A stretch of DNA of 64,000 nt. Source: JBEKHT01 sp049516595 (GTDB lineage: Bacteria; Chloroflexota; Anaerolineae; Anaerolineales; RBG-16-64-43). How positions within the stretch are numbered: the first letter of the stretch is position 1; every line of letters begins with the position of its first letter. The stretch is from NCBI GenBank assembly GCA_049516595.1, contig JBEKSY010000004.1, forward strand, positions 1 through 64,000, in the 5' to 3' direction. Positions 8,720 through 16,874 of this stretch are shown here, piece by piece. The translations under genes and the position numbers were made by a program. The notes beneath the pieces are model-generated. The model saw only the letters and a list, made by a program, of their open reading frames with translations, had not been told where the DNA came from and searched no databases.

Positions 8720-8728
8720 TGGTATAAT
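8720..8728 (+). promoter_or_regulatory. Extended -10 promoter element before the LysM gene
   Basis: TGGTATAAT at 8720-8728 is a consensus -10 box with the TG extension, 36 bases before the ATG at 8764. A TTGACA at 8684-8689 is too far away (34 bases) to be its -35 box, so this is best read as an extended -10 promoter. Confidence 0.65.
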
Positions 8729-8763
8729 CGCGGGAATCCACCCCAAGACGCTGACAGAGCGAA

Positions 8764-9921
8764 ATGACCGTCCCCCCTGGCCGAAACCCGAGTGCTAGCC
8801 GAATTTGTCCGAATTGCGGAACCCGCCTTGCCGAGACCGCAACGCGCTGCGCTGTGTGCGGAACGCAGCTTCAACCCGGACCGGCACGACAGGTCTTGCC
8901 CTCGCGTCTAGCCGGTGTTAGCCCAGGCGTCACCCTCGGCTGGTCTACGCTGATCGGGGGGGCTGCGTTATTCATGATCGCCGGCGCATTGATCATCGCC
9001 TTCCTGGCCAGATCAGGGCGCGGGTTTTCTCCCGCCTCGCCCAGCCAGACGCCTACGGTAACCTCCCCGCCCACCAACACGTTGTCCCCCTCTGACACCC
9101 CGGCTCCCACACCGACGGTGACGCCCTTGCCGCCCGTCTCCTATGTCGTGGCGCAAAACGACACGTGCCTTGGGCTCGCGATACACTACAACGTCTCCGT
9201 CCAGTCGATCTTGCAACTCAATAACCTGCCACCATCCTGCAACAACCTGGCGGTCGGGCAAAAGCTGCTGATCCCACAACCGACGCAAACTCCGCTGCCC
9301 CCCTCGACCGCAACCTACACAGCCGCCCAGGCAACAGTCACCGCCTGTCAGCTGTTCCCCTACACCGTCAAGGCGGGCGACACACTCGCTGGAATCGCGG
9401 CCAACTTCAATGTATCCATCGACGGATTGAAAAAGTACAACCAGAACATCTACGGGGATACCGTCTTCAGCGGGCTGACGGTACAAGTCCCATTGTGCGA
9501 GCGACTGCCCACCCCGGGCCCGACTCCGACAGCGACGACACCCCCGCCTTACCCCTCCCCGAACCTGCTCACACCCAGGGACGGATCGGTCTTCGGACTC
9601 AATGACCAGACCATCGCCCTCCAGTGGGCGACGGTTGCCCAATTGCGGGACAACGAATACTACCAGGTGACCGTCGAAGATATCAGCGAGGGAAGCGGGC
9701 ACCAGTCCTTGGGATACGTCACCGATACCAAGTTCGTTGTCCCGACCACCCTCCGGCCAACTGACTCGACCACGCACTTGTTCCGTTGGTCTGTCTCCGT
9801 GGTGAGGCAAACCGGAACCACCTCCGATGGCAAGCCGATCTACACCTCCGCGGGCGTCGAGAGTGAAGTCTGGACCTTCGGCTGGAGCGGAGGGCAGGTC
9901 GCTCCAACCTCCTCTCCGTGA
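8764..9921 (+). CDS. Zinc-ribbon, single-TM protein with two LysM domains
   Basis: 385 residues with a clear modular order: an N-terminal zinc ribbon (C15, C18, C29, C32) in the cytoplasm, one transmembrane helix at about 58-81, a Pro/Thr-rich low-complexity wall-spanning linker (about 88-122), then LysM 1 (about 125-172, SYVVAQNDTCLGLAIHYNVS) and LysM 2 (about 198-244, YTVKAGDTLAGIAANFNVS), another Pro/Thr linker, and a C-terminal beta-rich domain of about 125 residues containing several aromatic residues. LysM domains bind N-acetylglucosamine polymers such as peptidoglycan. The topology fits a cell-envelope anchor or sensor. It has its own extended -10 promoter and is not obviously part of the GTPase operon upstream. 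Confidence 0.85.
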   Translation: MTVPPGRNPSASRICPNCGTRLAETATRCAVCGTQLQPGPARQVLPSRLAGVSPGVTLGWSTLIGGAALFMIAGALIIAFLARSGRGFSPASPSQTPTVTSPPTNTLSPSDTPAPTPTVTPLPPVSYVVAQNDTCLGLAIHYNVSVQSILQLNNLPPSCNNLAVGQKLLIPQPTQTPLPPSTATYTAAQATVTACQLFPYTVKAGDTLAGIAANFNVSIDGLKKYNQNIYGDTVFSGLTVQVPLCERLPTPGPTPTATTPPPYPSPNLLTPRDGSVFGLNDQTIALQWATVAQLRDNEYYQVTVEDISEGSGHQSLGYVTDTKFVVPTTLRPTDSTTHLFRWSVSVVRQTGTTSDGKPIYTSAGVESEVWTFGWSGGQVAPTSSP

Positions 9922-10942
9922 CCGAGCAGAGCGCGCCTCGACTGAGCTACCGGAACCCCCTTCTCCGCTTGGCGGGTTGGAGAGAACCTGCGCCTCTCTC
10001 AAAGGGCCGCGGAAAGTGGCCTGGCCCACCTCTCCCGGCTGACCCCTATCTCGGCCGACCCTCGGTATCTGCTGAACCCCTTTCTCCTCACCATCCCACG
10101 GACGAAAGACGGTCACAGGACAAGGAGTCTCCGCCATGGTCGCCTCAGTTGTGCAGGGCGTCCTCGGGCGGCCCAAACCTGACTAGACCATGTGACTTGC
10201 GAGCGTCCGTCTGGAGGAGAGGGACGCCCAGGGGCGCGGTGACATTCGGCTTGACACACCTAGGGCTGGGATGAGGTGAGCGCGCCGCATGAGTGAATTT
10301 GGCGCGATGATCGCCCCGGGCTGCCGCCCCGAAATCGCGCCGGTCCCGTTCTTCGAGCGGTTCGAGGGCCATGGCTTGAAGGCGGCCGAGCCGGTGGCGC
10401 TCCTACTCGTTCTCTCGGCCCCGGTAACTTTTGTCCTCCTGCGCGGGGCACTTGTCCTCGTTGGGTTGAGAATGAATTGAAATAGCGCTCCTTCGAGCTA
10501 TAGGCGCTCGGTGCAATCGCCTCGGGCGTGGGCGCCGTGAGCGTGCGCCCGGTGGACTGCTACGGACCCCCATTCCGGGGAAGGCAGGACGTGCGCTTGA
10601 ATAGTCCCCGCTGTGAGGTCCAAATCTTCGCTTCATCATCCCTCGGGTCTTGCATCCGTAGAGGATCGGTGAGGCCCACTTGCCTCGGTCTTTTCCGATG
10701 GACAACCAGAAGATCTCCGGATCATGCCGGAAAGGCTCTTCGGATGTTCCCGGATGAGAACACCATGGCGAAAGGGAACCTGGGCAAGAGGCCCCCACCC
10801 GGTCGGGCGCGGGACTGGCGCAGCGTGCGGGAATCTGGACCTCGCTGGACCTATCTCGCGATCCCATTGACGCTGACTCCTTGGGGTTGATATACTGAAA
10901 CCTATCGGGCTGATAGAAACGACCCAACCCTTCGAGGATCGA
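9922..10942. other. 1-kb intergenic region upstream of selD
   Basis: No convincing gene. A 63-codon frame at 10289-10480 (plus strand) has a GAGGTGA sequence 9 bases before its ATG and one hydrophobic segment near its C-terminus, but no family match, and I do not call it. The right end holds the selD promoter (10867-10896). The rest shows only GC-rich readthrough frames. Confidence 0.4.
10867..10896 (+). promoter_or_regulatory. selD promoter (-35 TTGACG, 18 bp, -10 TATACT)
   Basis: TTGACG at 10867-10872 and TATACT at 10891-10896 are separated by 18 bases, a standard sigma-70/SigA arrangement. Transcription would start near 10903, about 40 bases before the selD ATG at 10943. Its position supports the upstream, UGA-containing start of selD instead of the start after the UGA. 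Confidence 0.7.
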
Positions 10943-12010
10943 ATGACCTTCGAGAAACGAGGGACGACCGGCCGGGAGATAAGGCTGACGACGCTTTCCT
11001 CCTGCGCAGGCTGAGCTTCCAAGCTGAATGCGGAGACGCTGACGCAGGTCCTGCGTCCTATCCGTGAAGCCTTTCCGATCGCCGACTACCCTGATCTCCT
11101 GGTAGGGTTGCGCGAGCCGGACGACGCTGCTGTCTACCGGCTGGGCCCCGATCAAGCCTTGATCGTGACCACCGATTTCTTCACTCCCGTGGTGGACACC
11201 CCCTACGAATTCGGCGCGATCGCCGCAGCCAATTCCCTTTCCGATGTGTACGCCATGGGGGGCCGACCCTTCCTCGCCCTCAATATCGCCGCCTTTCCAC
11301 CGCAGTTGCCCCCCAGCTTCTTGGCCGAAATTCTTCGCGGGGGAGCGGAAAAGGCTCGTGAGGCTGGCGCGGTCATCGCTGGCGGCCACACGGTCCAGGA
11401 TCAAGAGCCCAAGTATGGGCTGGTGGCCCTGGGCCTCGCCCATCCCGAGCGGTTGATCACCAAGGGCGGTGCAAAGGTCGGAGACACCCTGGTTTTGTCC
11501 AAACCGCTGGGCACGGGCGTCATCGCGACGGCTGGCCGGAACCAGACGGCTCGAGCATCGGATTTGAAGAAGGCAATCGACTCGATGACGCGGCTCAACA
11601 GGGCTGCCTCCCAGCTTGCGGTCGACCTGGAGATCCGAGGGGGAACCGACATCAGCGGATTCGGCCTGTTGGGGCACTCCAGCGAGCTGGCCGAGGCCTC
11701 CCGGGTCGGTCTTCGGATTGAGGCACGCTCCGTGCCGTTCTTGGACGGAGCTGACCGATACGCCTCGGCAGGCGAATTCCCCGGCGGCACCTTCGACAAT
11801 CGCAAGTTTTTTGGGCCCAAGGTATCCTTTGGGACGAAGATTTCGGAAGAAAAGCAGATGCTGTTGTTCGATGCGCAAACGAGCGGCGGCCTGCTCCTGA
11901 GCGTGCCGAGCGCAACCCTCGCCGAATTCAAGAAAAGGGCTCGCAAGGAGGCTGTGTCCATTTGGATTATCGGGGAAGTCGTCCGGGGCTCCGGTATTGA
12001 GGTCATCTAG
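10943..12010 (+). CDS. selD: Selenide, water dikinase (selenophosphate synthetase) containing selenocysteine
   Basis: Makes selenophosphate, the selenium donor for Sec-tRNA and selenouridine synthesis, from selenide and ATP. Reading from the ATG at 10943 (GAGG ribosome site 6-9 bases upstream), the frame meets a TGA at 11012-11014, codon 24, and continues to 12010 (355 codons; E. coli SelD is 347 aa). The local peptide SSCAG-U-ASKL aligns with the E. coli active-site loop GCGCK: U24 occupies the catalytic Cys17 position and K27 the catalytic Lys20 position. Downstream family motifs are intact: VDFFTPVVD, AANSLSDVYAMGG, GGHTVQDQEPKYG. A bacterial SECIS-like hairpin follows the TGA. A start at the TTG 11108 would drop the active site, so I reject it. 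selA, selB and selC are not in the window. Confidence 0.9.
11041..11057 (+). promoter_or_regulatory. Bacterial SECIS-like hairpin in selD
   Basis: GACGCAG-GTC-CTGCGTC forms a perfect 7-bp stem with a 3-nt apical loop, or a GGTCC loop if the closing pair opens. The loop lies about 34 bases after the UGA at 11012-11014. The tip GCAGGUC closely resembles the E. coli fdhF SECIS tip (GCAGGUCUGC), whose GGUC loop is recognised by SelB. Distance and loop fit the known bacterial range; SelB binding is inferred. Confidence 0.75.
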
Positions 12011-12338
12011 GATCGCGCTGGAGGCCGTATCGCCGGCAGCCCAAGGCTGCCGCTTTTACCCTGCCCCAGGTCAATCCGCACAAATGTCCCCGCCCCGAGC
12101 AGATTCAGCCAGGGAACCGCTGCGTTCTGGCTTGGCGAGAGCTTATAATTTGACCGTGGTTGAACGCTCAATCTATTCCAGAGCCCTTTTCGGGGTCGGT
12201 TCCGAGGACTCGCTCCGTGGCGCGGTGCGCGGTCCTTTCTTCCCAATGGCCCCGCTCGCCTGCCGGAAGGACGTGGTTTCATCCTATCCGTAGGTTCGAC
12301 GGATCCTTACCTATGTACACGTGGTGGAGGTCCATCCG
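12011..12338. other. 328-base selD/sulfite-oxidase intergenic region
   Basis: Holds the selD terminator (12034-12057) and a possible -10 box TATAAT at 12144-12149 without a good -35 partner. No gene is seen between them and the ATG at 12339. Confidence 0.5.
12034..12057 (+). terminator. Intrinsic terminator after selD
   Basis: CGGCAGCC (12034-12041), loop CAA, GGCTGCCG (12045-12052), then CTTTT: an 8-bp GC-rich stem with a T-run, 24 bases after the selD stop. Confidence 0.8.
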
Positions 12339-13880
12339 ATGTCGCGCAGATTGACACTGGTAGGGTTGATTGCAGGTGTGGGTATGGGGATCCCGCTACT
12401 CGCGGTGATGGCCTTAGGCCAAGAGGCAGCGGGCTTACCTTTTGCCCCATTTGATCTGTTTGGTCTCCTGACCCGTATCCTTCCGGGTTCCCTCGTCGTG
12501 GGCGGCGTGGAACTCATGGTTTCAACACTTCAAGCCCTCCGCCTCGGTTCGACTGCGGCGCTTGGGAAGTTCATCGAGAGCGGCAGCGCGGTGGTGATGG
12601 CACTGGTGGGTCTGGCTCTCGTGGGCGCGCTTCTGGGGTACCTGTGGCCCAACTTGCAGCATCGGCTCGCTGCCCGCCGCTTCCTGCCGGGGGTTGTGGT
12701 CTGGGTCATTCTGATCCCGGTCGGGATCTGGGCGGCGTGGTCAGCCCTCGGCTTTGCCTGGATGCTGATCTTGACCCTTGCTTGGAGCGTTGTGACCGGC
12801 TGGATTCTGACTCCCTGGCAGACCGTGGAGATGGTTCCGGTCGACAGAGATCGGCGCGCCTTCCTCGGCCGGGCGGCCGCATTTGCCTTGCTCACGACGA
12901 TCGCCGGACTCGGGCTGGGCCGCCTGCTGCGCCGAACCACCCCGCAAGAAACCCTGGTGCCCATCCCGGCGGGATCCACACCGGTTCCTGCCCAGCCGGG
13001 TTCCTTTGCACCTGTTCTTGGAACGCGTGCCGAGGTCACTCCGATTTCCGACTTCTACCGCGTCGATATCGACTTGGCTCCCTCCTCCTTGAACGCCTCC
13101 CAATGGGCCCTGGAAATCGGGGGTCAGGTGGACAAGCCGTTGACACTCTCCTACGCGGACTTCACGGCGATTCCGTCCGAGGACTTCTATGCGACTTTGG
13201 AATGCATCTCCAATACCGTGGGAGGAGACCTGATCAGCACAACTCGCTTCACCGGTGTGAAACTGGCGGACCTGCTGGCCCGCGCCAGCCTCCGTCCGGA
13301 GGTCACGGAAATCCGCTTCGAATGTGTCGACGGGTACTCCGAGTCCCTGCCACTGGACTCCGCCCTGGACCCGGAAACCAGACTGTGCTATGCGATGGGC
13401 GGCGCCACCCTGACCCCGGAGCACGGCTACCCCGCGCGGTTGTATACCCCAAACCGGCACGGGATGAAGAACCCCAAGTGGATTCAGAAGATCGAGGCAG
13501 TGAGCGAGCCCTACGCAGGGTATTGGGAACAACGCGGTTGGTCCAAGGATGCTTTCGTACACACCACCTCCGTAATGGATGCGACCCTGAGCGAGACGGG
13601 TGCCATTGAGGTCGGAGGGATCGCCTTCGCCGGAGCGCGAGGGATTCAAAAGGTCGAGGTCCAAGTCGATGGGGGGGATTGGGTCCCGGCGGAGCTCAAG
13701 CCGCCCCTTTCTCAACTGGCCTGGGTAATCTGGCGCGCTCAGGTTCCAGCCAGCCGGGGGTCCCACCGGCTGACAGTGCGCGCCGTAGACGGATCCGGTG
13801 CCCTCCAGTTCGCAGGTAACGTCGAACCCTTCTCGAGCGGGGCCACTGGGTACGATCAGAGGAACGCCCAAGCAGACTAG
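12339..13880 (+). CDS. Membrane-anchored molybdopterin-dependent oxidoreductase (sulfite oxidase family)
   Basis: 513 residues from the ATG at 12339, preceded by GGTGGAGG. The N-terminal 165 residues hold about four transmembrane helices. A twin-arginine-like motif DRRAFLGRA (Arg at 172-173) then precedes a fifth hydrophobic stretch. This is an internal Tat-type signal for exporting the folded, Moco-loaded domain. The C-terminal part is a sulfite-oxidase-fold domain: ECISNTVGGD carries the likely Mo-ligating Cys289, followed by RFTGVKLADLL, then LYTPNRHGMKNPKWI and a C-terminal Ig-like dimerisation domain. The reaction could be sulfite oxidation or a YedY-like reduction; the electron partner is not identified. 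The downstream small membrane protein is the obvious candidate. Confidence 0.82.
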   Translation: MSRRLTLVGLIAGVGMGIPLLAVMALGQEAAGLPFAPFDLFGLLTRILPGSLVVGGVELMVSTLQALRLGSTAALGKFIESGSAVVMALVGLALVGALLGYLWPNLQHRLAARRFLPGVVVWVILIPVGIWAAWSALGFAWMLILTLAWSVVTGWILTPWQTVEMVPVDRDRRAFLGRAAAFALLTTIAGLGLGRLLRRTTPQETLVPIPAGSTPVPAQPGSFAPVLGTRAEVTPISDFYRVDIDLAPSSLNASQWALEIGGQVDKPLTLSYADFTAIPSEDFYATLECISNTVGGDLISTTRFTGVKLADLLARASLRPEVTEIRFECVDGYSESLPLDSALDPETRLCYAMGGATLTPEHGYPARLYTPNRHGMKNPKWIQKIEAVSEPYAGYWEQRGWSKDAFVHTTSVMDATLSETGAIEVGGIAFAGARGIQKVEVQVDGGDWVPAELKPPLSQLAWVIWRAQVPASRGSHRLTVRAVDGSGALQFAGNVEPFSSGATGYDQRNAQAD

Positions 13881-14038
13881 GAAGACCGCCTTCCCCATGT
13901 TGGCCCGCCTCGCCTGGCCCGGGGGGGTTACCAGAAAATGTGGGAGGGGAGAAAGAATTGGCGGAAAGGAAGAGAAGCACGTAAGACCCAAAAGGACCTT
14001 AGTCCATTCTCTTCCGCAAGCGATCGGAAAGGGCCAAC

Positions 14039-14452
14039 GTGAGATTCCTGGACATACTCCTGACCGTTCATTCGCTGATTCGTTATGTCATTCTCGCCTT
14101 AGCCGTTGCGGGGCTGATCATCACCGCGATCGTCCTGGACCGCAAAGGGCGTTACTCACGCGGCCTGCTCGCCCTGGCTTCCGCCTACAGTGGCCTGCTT
14201 GACTTGCAGGTCCTGCTGGGCCTAGTCCTCTTGGTCGGCCTGGGGCTAGCCAAGGGCCAGTGGCCGCTGTATCGGTTCCTGCACGGAATTCTCGGGCTGC
14301 TGGCAGCCGGAACAGGCCACCTGCCTGCGAGATGGCGCTCGATGGAGGACAGGCCGCGCCTGGCGAGAGGTCTCGGCGTTTATGCCGTCAGTCTGGTTCT
14401 CCTGATTCTGGCAATCCCCATCGCCTTGCGAGCCGTGCATGCCACTTCCTGA
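14039..14452 (+). CDS. Small polytopic membrane protein beside the Mo-oxidoreductase
   Basis: 137 residues, GTG start at 14039, four predicted transmembrane helices. Membrane-associated histidines occur in VHSLIRY (H11), RFLHGILG and GTGHLPARW. The pattern HSLIRY in the first helix and H-G-I-L-G in the third could ligate heme, as in small cytochrome-b-like anchors, but I cannot assign a family with certainty. It follows the sulfite-oxidase-like gene by 158 bases on the same strand, so a quinone/electron-transfer partner role is a reasonable inference. It could also be an unrelated conserved membrane protein. Confidence 0.55.
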   Translation: MRFLDILLTVHSLIRYVILALAVAGLIITAIVLDRKGRYSRGLLALASAYSGLLDLQVLLGLVLLVGLGLAKGQWPLYRFLHGILGLLAAGTGHLPARWRSMEDRPRLARGLGVYAVSLVLLILAIPIALRAVHATS

Positions 14453-14556
14453 CTTTGTCCAGCCAGGACTCAGTGAGTTGAACCAGGGCCGACTCTCCCT
14501 TGATTCACCCCCAGGGCAAAAAAAGACCTGTGGGCCGAGGATTCCCCGCAAACGAC

Positions 14557-15891
14557 ATGCCTAAAGTCCCGGCACCCACCTCCCCTCCTCAGGAGAGGGC
14601 CTTTCTCTTTGGCGTCGAGCGCAAAGGCGCGTCCCCTCTTCTAACCTTGCGAGACAGTCTGGCCGAACTGGCTCAGCTGAGCGAGACGGCGGGCCTGATG
14701 GTTGTAGGCCAGGACTACCAGCGCGTCGAAAAGCCGGGTCCCAACACCCTAATCGGCTCAGGGAAGGTGGAGCAGTTGCGCCAGAAGGTGCAGGAGACAG
14801 GGGCTGAAGTCGTCATCTTCGATGAGGAGCTCGCGCCCCGCCATCAGCGCGAGATCGAAAGGGCCCTGGGGGAGGAGGTCCGGGTCCTGGATCGGACCGC
14901 GTTGATTCTTGACATCTTCGCCCAGCACGCCCGCAGCCGGGAAGGTGCCTTGCAGGTCCAGCTGGCCCAGTACCAGTACCGCCTCCCGCGCCTGACTCGG
15001 GCGTGGACCCACCTGCCTCGACAGGCTGGAGGGGCCGCCGGACGCGGAGGGACCGGCGGGGTCGGGCTCCGCGGTCCGGGTGAGACCCAGCTGGAGATCG
15101 ATCGCCGCGAAGTCGCGCGCCACATCGCTCACCTGCGGCGTGAGCTCGAGAAAGTCCGCGCACGCCGAAGCCGGGACCGGCTCCAGAGGAAGAGGTCCGG
15201 GATCCCGGTGGTCGCCTTGGTCGGGTACACCAATGCGGGCAAAAGCACGCTACTGAACGCCATCGCTCACGCTCAGGTGTATACGGCCGACCAACTGTTC
15301 GCTACGCTCGATCCGACAACGCGTCGGATCCGGCTCCCCCAAGGGCACCAGGCGCTGCTCACCGACACGGTCGGCTTTATCCAGAAGCTCCCTCCCACCC
15401 TGGTGGCGGCCTTCCGCGCGACCCTGGAGGAGATCGGCGAGGCGGATCTTCTCCTGCACGTGGTCGATATCACCCACCCCAATGCGGCCGAACAGGCCCA
15501 GGCAGTTCATCAGACCTTGCAGGACCTGGAGATTGTCGATGTGCCGATCGTGACGGCCTTGAACAAGAGCGACCGGCTCCCCCTCTCCGAAGAAACCCGT
15601 GCCCAGCTCTCGCCCAACCCTTCTGCGGTTCTGACCTCCGCATTGCATGGCGATGGCGTGCCGGCCTTGCTGGCGCGAATTGAGAGCGCCCTGTTTGAGA
15701 CGCTCACTCCCGTGAGGGTTCGCTTGCCCCACACGGCAGGCAAGCTCATCCACCTGTTCCATCAGCTGGGATTGGTCGATTCCGTCACGCACAGCGCTTC
15801 GGGCGTGACCATTTCGGGGCGACTGCCGGGATATCTGATGGGGACCTTTCGGGAGTACGCAACTCGACCGCTGGGCGGGGACGGCAAGTAG
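14557..15891 (+). CDS. hflX: Ribosome-rescue GTPase HflX
   Basis: 444 residues from the ATG at 14557 (a TTG at 14500 would add 19 residues; neither has a strong ribosome site). HflX binds the 50S subunit and, using GTP, splits stalled or hibernating 70S ribosomes. The N-terminal HflX domain (about 20-165) includes NTLIGSGKVEQL and VIFDEELAPRHQREIER. The glycine-rich GVGLRGPGETQLEIDRR linker follows, then a helical hairpin. The G domain has P-loop GYTNAGKST, G3 DTVGFI, G4 NKSD and a C-terminal domain. HPF is also encoded in this window (30750-31313), so both a hibernation factor and its likely antagonist are present. Confidence 0.95.
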   Translation: MPKVPAPTSPPQERAFLFGVERKGASPLLTLRDSLAELAQLSETAGLMVVGQDYQRVEKPGPNTLIGSGKVEQLRQKVQETGAEVVIFDEELAPRHQREIERALGEEVRVLDRTALILDIFAQHARSREGALQVQLAQYQYRLPRLTRAWTHLPRQAGGAAGRGGTGGVGLRGPGETQLEIDRREVARHIAHLRRELEKVRARRSRDRLQRKRSGIPVVALVGYTNAGKSTLLNAIAHAQVYTADQLFATLDPTTRRIRLPQGHQALLTDTVGFIQKLPPTLVAAFRATLEEIGEADLLLHVVDITHPNAAEQAQAVHQTLQDLEIVDVPIVTALNKSDRLPLSEETRAQLSPNPSAVLTSALHGDGVPALLARIESALFETLTPVRVRLPHTAGKLIHLFHQLGLVDSVTHSASGVTISGRLPGYLMGTFREYATRPLGGDGK

Positions 15892-16270
15892 ACATCCGGC
15901 CGACGGGGCAGGTCACCCCTTCCGATGTGCTGCAAGGGATTCCACAGCGGGGGACACCGCTCCCTGAGCGGAAGCGGGCCTCCACAAGGCTCAAGCCCAC
16001 GCCCGCCAAGAAACCCAATTCCCAATTCGTAGGATCGCCGGGCGTCTCCGGCCCTCAGATCCCGCCCGCGTCCCGAGAGCGAGACACGCGAAATGAGGCC
16101 ACCCCCCTGCCTCCAGCCCCTGGGGATCTGGCCTTGGCTTCGGATCCGTGCCACCGCAATCGGGGGCGGACTCAACCGCAGCGGGCATGCCGAAGAGATT
16201 TCGGCTGGGCCGGCGATGGCAGAAGACCCTTTGCCGGCCAGCTCCCCGAAGGCCCCCAGGCGCAGGTCAT
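15892..16270. other. 379-base convergent intergenic region
   Basis: Between the hflX stop and the end of the minus-strand hypothetical gene. I see no gene and no terminator with a T-run. An imperfect GC-rich inverted repeat at about 16204-16242 (GCTGG-CCGGC arms) could serve as a boundary. Confidence 0.35.
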
Positions 16271-16645
16271 TCAGTTACCGTCGGCCTTGGATTCCTTTTG
16301 ACTCCACGCCCCGCTCCAGGGGCGCGGCGTCGGTAGCCTTTTGGGGATGGCCACCCCTCCCATCTTGGTCGCCAAGAGGGTCATTCCTCTCACCAGTTCG
16401 TCCCAAGACTGGGAATTGAGCGCGTCTTTCAACTCCTTCGCCAAACGCTCAACCCATCTCCACTGCTCGCGAAACTGATCGGCCTTGACCCAGTAGTTCC
16501 TCCGCTCCCAGGCCGAAGCGGATTGGTCCACGCTGCGCCAGATATCCTCGAGAGCAAGAATCAGAAACGCCGCGATGTCGCGACCTTCTTCGTCGATCTC
16601 GCGCTTCTCGGCCAGGACCCGCATAGCCATGGCCATGGACTTCAT
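16271..16645 (-). CDS. Conserved hypothetical protein, about 124 aa
   Basis: The family-like part begins at the ATG at 16645 (MKSMAMAMRVLAEKREID); an upstream in-frame start at 16885 adds 80 residues that run through the divergent promoter region and look non-coding. The protein is mostly helical and rich in Trp (WERRNYWVKADQFREQWRWV) and ends with a basic PKRLPTPRPW tail. I do not recognise the function. It is divergent from the 2-hydroxyacid dehydrogenase gene. A terminator-like hairpin lies upstream at 16747-16778. Confidence 0.6.
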   Translation of the reverse strand: MKSMAMAMRVLAEKREIDEEGRDIAAFLILALEDIWRSVDQSASAWERRNYWVKADQFREQWRWVERLAKELKDALNSQSWDELVRGMTLLATKMGGVAIPKRLPTPRPWSGAWSQKESKADGN

Positions 16646-16746
16646 CAGATGGGAACGCTGACGCCCTCCGTTGTTAGGGTTAACGACCCGGCTCAAAGTA
16701 GACCTCCGCTGCCAAAGGAGCCATCCCCGGCCCTTTATCGACAGGC

Positions 16747-16778
16747 AAAAAACGGCCCGGATCCTCTTCCGATCCGGG
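16747..16778 (-). terminator. Terminator or attenuator hairpin in the divergent region
   Basis: On the minus strand: CCCGGATC, 7-nt loop, GATCCGGG, CCG, then six T (16752-16747). It is a perfect 8-bp stem with a T-run, but it lies upstream of the minus-strand gene (start 16645) and downstream of a minus-strand TATAAT at about 16803-16808. It could therefore end a very short leader transcript. Confidence 0.6.
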
Positions 16779-16874
16779 AGCCCTTCAACTTCGTTCCGGA
16801 TGCTATTATACTGGCCAACAAGCCTTTCCTCCTGTCCCCCCGGAACTCGTGGAACAACCAGGGTTGATGGAGAC

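Noticed and set aside
8684..8728. TTGACA 8684 with TATAAT 8723 as a promoter pair
   Set aside because: Spacing of 33 bases is too long; the -10 box has its own TG extension and I treat it alone.
10289..10480. 63-codon frame with a GAGGTGA sequence before its ATG
   Set aside because: One hydrophobic stretch only, no family, no promoter with correct spacing; too weak for a gene call.
10403..11878. 491-codon frame on the minus strand opposite selD
   Set aside because: It lacks any family pattern, is antisense to a strong selD match, and is a usual shadow frame in GC-rich DNA.
12741..13991. 416-codon frame on the minus strand opposite the sulfite-oxidase-like gene
   Set aside because: Antisense shadow with low-complexity Gly/Arg-rich sequence; the plus-strand gene has clear domains.
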